From Lachnospiraceae bacterium M18-1 (GTDB lineage Bacteria > Bacillota > Clostridia > Lachnospirales > Lachnospiraceae), in NCBI GenBank assembly GCA_000403295.2, contig KE159605.1, positions 1,484,203-1,548,202 of the forward strand: DNA of 64,000 bases. Reading direction: 5' to 3'. Made by a program: the position numbers and the translations under genes. Shown here piece after piece: positions 59,410 through 64,000 of this stretch. The notes under the pieces are model-generated. The model was not told the origin of the DNA. It did not search any database and saw nothing but the letters and a program-made list of their open reading frames with translations. How positions within the stretch are numbered: position 1 is the first letter of the stretch; every line of letters begins with the position of its first letter.

Positions 59410-59446
59410 AGTCGATGTTTAGATTGAAAAACAAGGAGGAATATCC

Positions 59447-60187
59447 ATGCCGTTTCAGAAGATCGTAATGCCTACGATGAAAGAATTGTTTGTACGCCAG
59501 ATGGAGTCCATGATCCTCTCCGGCGAGCTCTCTGCCGGAGAGCAGCTTCCCAATGAACGGGATCTTGCCGCCCAGATGAATATCAGCAGGACGGTGGTCA
59601 ATTCGGGAATCCAGGAGCTTGCAAAGAATGGGTTTGTATGTATCGTCCCAAGAAAAGGGACTTTTGTCAATGATTTTCTGCGGCAGGGAAATCTGGGGAC
59701 CCTGACTTCTATCTTCCACCACAGCGGCGGGCAGTTTGATATGTCTATGCTGACTGCGTTGATGGAATACCGGTCTATTAACGAACAGAAGTGCGCCCGG
59801 CTTGCAGCGGAACGCCATACGGCGGAAGATCTGAAGCGGATGTTTGAATTGCTGGAGCAGATGGAATCCTGCCATGCCCCGGAGGAATGTGCGGAGATCA
59901 GCACCCAGTTCCATCATGCCATTTTCCTTGCCACGCAGAATCTGATCTTTCCTCTGATGTACAATTCCTTTCAGGAAATGAGCATGGCGGTGACGCGGAT
60001 CTTGTTCCGCCACCTCCCGCTTCCCCAGGTCTGCACCGCCATGCGCAGCGTAGCAGAGGCCATTGCAGCACAGGACGCGGATCTGGCGGAAGCCCTTATG
60101 GCAGAGCATACGGTACGGTGCAGCCAGATCCTGCTGGAACAGTATCCCTTCGGGCAGGCAGCGACTGAGGCTGGCAGGGAGCCATAA
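59447..60187 (+). CDS. GntR-family regulator with FCD domain (paralogue 2)
   Basis: Regulator of 246 residues, FadR subfamily. Its winged helix (MKELFVRQMESMILSGELSA, NERDLAAQMNISRTVVNSGI) is closely similar to that of the protein at 28881, including the recognition helix NISRTVV versus NISKTIV. The FCD domain follows, with metal-ligand-type histidines possible in HHAIFLATQN. ACAAGGAGG precedes the ATG. It is divergent from the flavoenzyme operon and bracketed by matching operators. Ligand unknown. Confidence 0.9.
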   Translation: MPFQKIVMPTMKELFVRQMESMILSGELSAGEQLPNERDLAAQMNISRTVVNSGIQELAKNGFVCIVPRKGTFVNDFLRQGNLGTLTSIFHHSGGQFDMSMLTALMEYRSINEQKCARLAAERHTAEDLKRMFELLEQMESCHAPEECAEISTQFHHAIFLATQNLIFPLMYNSFQEMSMAVTRILFRHLPLPQVCTAMRSVAEAIAAQDADLAEALMAEHTVRCSQILLEQYPFGQAATEAGREP

Positions 60188-60225
60188 GGATAAGTCCAGG
60201 TTTTTATTTGGAAAATACCGGCATT

Positions 60226-60436
60226 TTTCCACCTGTACGGTTGCAATCCGAAGTCACATTTTTATGCAATTTATTGCAATGAAAATGCGACTTCGGATTA
60301 GCAACCCACCTTATTAATGAGTAAAATGTGACTGCGTTAGCAGGCACAAAAGTGCGAAGCACGGATTTTACGAATGAATGAGGTGGGTTGGATGCTCAAA
60401 GAGCATCCAACCATACAGGTGGGAATTTTTTCGGCC
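60226..60436. repeat. Dispersed hairpin element, composite copy 3
   Basis: Right part (60328-60436): CTGCGTTAGCAG, a GTGCGAAGCAC hairpin, ACGAATGAATGAGG, the perfect hairpin GGTTGGATGCTC-aaa-GAGCATCCAACC, then ATACAGGTGGGAATTTTTTC. Left part: an inverted end TTTTTCCACCTGTACGGTTG (60226-60245) and an 18-bp inverted repeat with one mismatch (60245-60262, 60282-60299). The whole behaves like a miniature element with inverted ends of about 20 bp. Confidence 0.75.
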
Positions 60437-60464
60437 GGGTATCTTGCAGAAGGCTTCCTGGATC

Positions 60465-61403
60465 TCAACCATGATGATGGTTATGCCTGTGCCTTCTGTA
60501 CCCTTTATTGCTGTCGTTTTCCTGTCCATTTTCCCGGCTGCTGTTCGTTTCTGTCTGACGGTCCTTATTTTCCATTTCCTGACTCCCGGCATTTCCACCG
60601 TCCTGCCCGTTCTGGTTTTCCATCCCCGTTCCGGCCGCATTCCCATTTCCCTGACCGGCATTTTCCATGCACTTCCGGCAGTGTCTTCCGTCCGCATGAT
60701 AGACGTCCGTCTGCTCAGCATCCTCCTGCCCCTGATATGCCCGGATCAATGTCTGGATCTCGCCCATACACATCCCGCTGACCTCATTCAGGGTAATGGA
60801 CGGATCTAATTCCTGCAATATCAGAAATGCCTCATATTTTCCAAGCGAAACCCCAGCCTCGCTGGCTGCCTGCCGATCTGATACGTTACCTCCGTGACAG
60901 CTGACGTTCCTGCAGTGCTCTCCGGCACACTCCGCAGCCCGGCCCTGCATCCGGATGCTGCGTGCCTCGTCCTCTGCAGCCACGGAAATGCTGACTGCGG
61001 CATCTTCCGCCAGATAAGCGGACATCTCCCTGCTGGTAAGTAATGTGGTGATCGCTTCGTCATATTTTCTGTGCTTTAGATGCAGCTTTTCCGCCACATG
61101 TTCCGCTTCTTTGTTGTAGCAGATAACGGAGACCACCCGGTCCAGACGGTTCACCTCCCATTCCATCGACGGATTGACGTCAATGCTGATGGCTGCAACG
61201 GGAGTCATATAAAGCGCATATCCTCCTACTCCCAGCAATACAGACAGGATGCATGCCGCCGCTGCAGCATAGCGGGCGAAGCTGAACTGTCTGCGGCCTG
61301 GCTTCTGAGAGAGATATGCTTTTGTCTTTTCCTTTAGTTTTTGACCTGCATAGACAGAATCAAATGCATCATAAATCCGGTTACTCAAATTCCTCACCTC
61401 CAA
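60465..61403 (-). CDS. RsgI-like anti-sigma factor with His/Asn-rich tail
   Basis: 312-residue membrane protein. Residues 1-45 are cytoplasmic and would bind the sigma factor; one helix at about 46-67 (AAAAACILSVLLGVGGYALY) follows. The outside part starts with ISIDVNPSMEWEVNRLDRVV, the mark of RsgI-type anti-sigma domains. It ends in a low-complexity Asn/Gly/Gln/Glu tail with HCRKC and a terminal RRHRHNHHHG, which could bind metal. Its start overlaps the sigma gene by 23 nt. Unlike many RsgI proteins it has no carbohydrate-binding module. Confidence 0.82.
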   Translation of the reverse strand: MEVRNLSNRIYDAFDSVYAGQKLKEKTKAYLSQKPGRRQFSFARYAAAAACILSVLLGVGGYALYMTPVAAISIDVNPSMEWEVNRLDRVVSVICYNKEAEHVAEKLHLKHRKYDEAITTLLTSREMSAYLAEDAAVSISVAAEDEARSIRMQGRAAECAGEHCRNVSCHGGNVSDRQAASEAGVSLGKYEAFLILQELDPSITLNEVSGMCMGEIQTLIRAYQGQEDAEQTDVYHADGRHCRKCMENAGQGNGNAAGTGMENQNGQDGGNAGSQEMENKDRQTETNSSRENGQENDSNKGYRRHRHNHHHG

Positions 61404-61863
61404 GCTGCTCCTTTAACATCGCCTTGGCACGGGCAAGAAGCGTATATACCGTGTTTACATTTTTTCCAAGAAGCCTGCTGATCTCCACAGCTGAATACTG
61501 TTCATAAAAATAAAGATAGATCACTGTTTTGTATTTTGGAGGAAGGGAAAGGACGGCTTCCAGAACATCGCTGTGGTCCTCGGGAACATCTGCAATGACC
61601 TCTTCGATCTCATCGAGAGGAACCGTATGGCTCCTGAAAAAACTCTTCATGAAGTCCTTGCAGGCATTGAGCGTCACGCGGATCAGCCATGCTTTCTCAT
61701 GCTCCTCGTTTTCAAACGCACCCGAATAAAGGACATACTTCAGAAATACTGTCTGAAATATGTCCTCTGTATCAGAATCGCTTTTTAAATGTAACATGCA
61801 GATCCTGCGGACCGTATCCGCATACAGCTCAATCGCTCTCGCAGCCTCCTGTTCACTTCGCAT
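61381..61863 (-). CDS. ECF-type RNA polymerase sigma factor
   Basis: Sigma-70 family, ECF size, 160 residues. Region 2 contains DTEDIFQTVFLKYVL and AWLIRVTLNACKDFMKS; region 4 has LPPKYKTVIYLYFYEQYSAV and SRLLGKNVNTVYTLLARAK (helix-turn-helix). ATG 61863 has AAGGGAG 5 nt upstream. It is coupled to the downstream RsgI-like anti-sigma gene. Probable targets include itself and the secreted protein at 61975, though a matching promoter pair could not be identified. Confidence 0.9.
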   Translation of the reverse strand: MRSEQEAARAIELYADTVRRICMLHLKSDSDTEDIFQTVFLKYVLYSGAFENEEHEKAWLIRVTLNACKDFMKSFFRSHTVPLDEIEEVIADVPEDHSDVLEAVLSLPPKYKTVIYLYFYEQYSAVEISRLLGKNVNTVYTLLARAKAMLKEQLGGEEFE

Positions 61864-61974
61864 AGCAACTCCCTTATCCCGGCCGGCAGTGGGCAAAGCC
61901 CTCACGGCAGCCGCTAAATATCCATGCAGGCATGTCTGCCTGACTTGTTGCTTCGCGGGAATAAAATGTACCGA

Positions 61975-62664
61975 TCAGTAGCACCCACGCCCGTGATGCC
62001 CGCCGCCGTGGCCGTAATTATGATGTCCGCCGCCATAGCCGCCCTGATAGCCGTTACCGCCTGAATACTTGTAGTCTGTTCCCGCATTATTCGTATATGT
62101 GTTGTTGTTGACATAGCAATAGCTGTTGGGGCAGTCCGCATAACCGCACATATTTCCAGAGCAGATCGGATGTCCGTTGGGGCACAGCGGCTGATATACA
62201 GGCTCTGTATTCACTGCCGGCTCTACAGGCGCCACATTATAAGTCTCAACCGGCGCTGCAGTCTGCACGGTACTCTGCGCTGCCGCTGCTGCCTCCGCCT
62301 GTCTCTGTGCTTCCGCTGCTGCCGCCGCTTCCTCTTCGGCTTTTTTCTGAGCTGCTGCTTCCTCTTCTGCCTTTTTCTTCGCAGCCGCTTCCTCTTCCGC
62401 CTTTTTCTTCGCAGCCGCTTCTTCTTCGGCTTTCTTTTTCGCTTCCGCTTCCGCCTGTTCCTTTGCCTCTTCTGCCGCCTCGGTCTTCCTCTGTATGGAT
62501 GCCAGTTCAGCCTTTAACTCTGCCACTTCCTTTTCCGCTTTTGCTTTTTCCACGGCTTCCGTCTCAGCTGCTCTCTGAGCTTCGCCCGATGCATATACCG
62601 TCAAGCCGCCGATCACAAGGGCAGCTGCTACGACAACGGAAACAATTGACTTTTTCATTTTCAC
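61975..62664 (-). CDS. Secreted Ala/Lys/Glu coiled-coil protein with His/Gly/Cys tail
   Basis: 229-residue exported protein. Signal peptide MKMKKSIVSVVVAAALVIGG with cleavage near VYA-SG. Residues 35-125 are a continuous helical coiled coil with repeats KKKAEEEAAA, like the TolA stalk. The C-terminal 75 residues carry four to six cysteines (CPNGHPIC, CGYADCPNSYC) and a Gly/His/Tyr-rich end (GGGHHNYGHGGGHHGRGC) that could bind metal or wall polymers. It has no known family. It lies just upstream of the sigma/anti-sigma pair on the same strand with a 111-bp gap. Confidence 0.75.
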   Translation of the reverse strand: MKMKKSIVSVVVAAALVIGGLTVYASGEAQRAAETEAVEKAKAEKEVAELKAELASIQRKTEAAEEAKEQAEAEAKKKAEEEAAAKKKAEEEAAAKKKAEEEAAAQKKAEEEAAAAAEAQRQAEAAAAAQSTVQTAAPVETYNVAPVEPAVNTEPVYQPLCPNGHPICSGNMCGYADCPNSYCYVNNNTYTNNAGTDYKYSGGNGYQGGYGGGHHNYGHGGGHHGRGCY

Positions 62665-63035
62665 ATACCTCCATTACTTTTCTAATAGGAACCCCTTTAT
62701 AAGTAATACGAATGATCCCGGCAAATCCTTTCAAAAAAATATAAAAAAATTGTTGCTTTCCACTGCCGGATAAAAAATTTGTCCCGGATCTTTAATCTAT
62801 ATGGTATGAGTATAGCATCAGCCGGCTGAAATCACAAGTCCCTATTTACCGCCCGCATGAAATACCGATATAGCTTATAAGTATTTACTTTCCATACCTT
62901 TTCTGCTATACTTGTCCTGTGAAAACCTTTCGGACAGCGCCGTTCCGGCAGTCCGGCAATTCTGGCATCTCGCCAAATTTCACTGCAATTGAAATTCGTT
63001 GGTTTACAGTTTACAAAGGAAAGGATTTATAGCTT
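62665..63035. other. Intergenic region with one plus-strand promoter
   Basis: 371 bp without a gene. TTTACT (62884-62889), a 17-nt spacer and TATACT (62907-62912) form a likely sigma-A promoter for the Rpn-like gene at 63036. AATTTC-actgcaatt-GAAATT near 62977-62997 is a small inverted repeat in its leader. No clear promoter was seen for the secreted-protein gene on the other strand. Confidence 0.55.
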
Positions 63036-64000
63036 ATGTCTGAAAAAACCACACATGGCAGCACAAAGCTGTGGGATGAGATTCTCAAAGCAATCGTGGA
63101 TGCCATGCCGGAACAGCTTTTTCCGCTCTTCAAAGAACTTTATGGCAAAGATTATCCAAAAGGAACTCCCATTACCCTCCTCGCAACGGAATCCTCCACG
63201 TATCAGGAGAATCCGAATGCACCGCCCGGCTCCCGCCTGTCTGATATTGCCCTTTTGATAAATGGTACAGACTATTATCATCTGGAATGCCAGATGCACA
63301 ATGACCGGGAAATGGTCATCCGGATGGCTGCATACGATCTGCATTTTGCTATGCAGTATACCGCTCATGAGGATAACGAAAATGGCGGTTATATCATGCA
63401 TTTCCCCCGTTCCGCAGTCATCTATCCCGAAAAAAACGGAAATCTTCCGGAATATCTGCAGTGCCGCATCATTTTTCAGGATGAAACCGAGCATATTTAT
63501 CAGATTCCCACCGTCAGGATCCAATCCTATTCTCTGGAGGAAATCCATGAAAAACATCTGAATCTTTTTATTCCCTATGCACTGCTCCGGCTGCGGCCGC
63601 AGCTGGATCCGGAAAGGAAGTTTCCATTAGAGAAAAAGGAATTGACAGTCTTTGTAGATAAGGTTATGATGATATTAGAAAATGAACTGGAAGAAGGGTA
63701 TCTGACAAAACAGGAATATGACGACTACATGAACCTCTTCCGTCGTGCTGCGGAAAAAATATTTGAGAAACATGCTGATCTTATAGAGGAGGTGGACCGT
63801 ATGACAAAACCAATGATCGAACTGCCCAGCGTTCTCCAGAAACGGCTGTGGGCGGAGATTGACACCCTGGTTGCTGACCGTGACGCTCTCATTGCCGACA
63901 AGGACGCTCTCATTGCTGACAAGGACGCTCTCATTGCTGACAAGGATGCTCTCATTGCCGACAAGGATGCTCTCATTGCTGACAAGGATGCTCTCATTGC
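63036..64000 (+). CDS. Rpn/PD-(D/E)XK nuclease-type protein (cut by window end)
   Basis: At least 321 residues, open at the right edge. The N-terminal 250 residues resemble Rpn-type recombination-promoting nuclease / PD-(D/E)XK transposase-family proteins. A core reads RLSDIALLINGTDYYHLECQ, the Asp and the E-x-Q pair forming the expected nuclease triad. RMAAYDLHFAMQY follows. Then comes a helical linker (VDKVMMILENELEEGYLTKQ) and a 21-bp heptad repeat encoding ADKDALI. Such proteins are usually dispersed in many copies. AAAGGATTT lies upstream of the ATG with a rather long spacing. Confidence 0.8.
   Translation, partial: MSEKTTHGSTKLWDEILKAIVDAMPEQLFPLFKELYGKDYPKGTPITLLATESSTYQENPNAPPGSRLSDIALLINGTDYYHLECQMHNDREMVIRMAAYDLHFAMQYTAHEDNENGGYIMHFPRSAVIYPEKNGNLPEYLQCRIIFQDETEHIYQIPTVRIQSYSLEEIHEKHLNLFIPYALLRLRPQLDPERKFPLEKKELTVFVDKVMMILENELEEGYLTKQEYDDYMNLFRRAAEKIFEKHADLIEEVDRMTKPMIELPSVLQKRLWAEIDTLVADRDALIADKDALIADKDALIADKDALIADKDALIADKDALI
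63876..64000 (+). repeat. 21-bp tandem repeats (heptad coiled coil)
   Basis: Six consecutive 21-bp units (core GACAAGGATGCTCTCATTGC), the last cut one base short by the window edge; a degenerate unit precedes at 63861. Each encodes Asp-Lys-Asp-Ala-Leu-Ile-Ala, a perfect heptad. The number outside the window is unknown. Confidence 0.95.

Noticed and set aside
63876..64000. CRISPR-like array at the right end
   Set aside because: 21-bp units without spacers encode a heptad coiled coil.

Overview
The window looks like a chromosomal segment of a gut-type anaerobic Firmicute, most likely a Lachnospiraceae relative. The reasons are strong AGGAGG ribosome binding sites, lipobox lipoproteins, oxygen-sensitive radical-type 2-hydroxyacyl-CoA dehydratase components, YesM/YesN-type sugar regulation, an RsgI-like anti-sigma factor and a CprABC/CprKR-like peptide defence module. 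Base composition is moderate. There are no rRNA or tRNA genes, no CRISPR array and no prophage. The species cannot be named from the sequence alone.

Layout. 1-3916: a truncated SNF2 helicase and an ABC-F ribosome-protection ATPase with an attenuator-like leader. 3913-12360: a carbohydrate locus with a MalFG-type ABC importer and lipoprotein, divergent from a YesM-type kinase, a YesN-type regulator and a GH13 alpha-glucosidase. 12494-14064: adenosine deaminase and a NUDIX hydrolase. 14276-19546: a plant-glycan locus (GH43 xylosidase, GPH symporter, AraC regulator, GH5 glucanase). 19741-29585: a redox operon with HypA, a large FAD/Fe-S oxidoreductase, a CODH/ACS-like fragment protein, a dehydratase activase and two dehydratase-like subunits (one broken by a homopolymer frameshift) and a CooC-like ATPase, divergent from a GntR regulator. 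29688-32166: a TRIC-like channel and an IS91-family element. 32167-37622: a branched-chain amino acid liv operon with a cytidylate-kinase-like gene at its end. 37842-43318: an acetyltransferase, a small kinase-like ATPase and the CprABC/KR-like module. 43788-46803: an XRE regulator with an ABC exporter. 46879-49361: a chemoreceptor coupled to an FMN-binding lipoprotein. 49818-54535: a coiled-coil protein, a repeat-bearing BspA-like surface protein and a GH36 alpha-galactosidase. 54647-60187: a second GntR-controlled operon with a phytoene-desaturase-like flavoenzyme, its likely 2Fe-2S reductase and two related membrane proteins. 60465-62664: an ECF sigma factor, an RsgI-like anti-sigma factor and a secreted His/Gly/Cys-rich protein. 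63036-64000: an Rpn/PD-(D/E)XK-type protein with 21-bp repeats, cut by the right edge.

The most notable signal is a likely two-locus regulon. The GntR proteins at 28881 and 59447 are close paralogues, and an identical palindrome, TGGTC(A/T)GACCA, lies beside the promoters of both divergent clusters. Both clusters encode multi-cofactor reductive enzymes with no obvious known substrate. They may act together on an unsaturated or CoA-linked compound. This is inference.

Intergenic regions hold two dispersed repeat families. One is a short palindrome built on GTTACTGTTCAC(ACCC). The other is a hairpin element of about 105 bp that overlaps the 3' ends of neighbouring genes.
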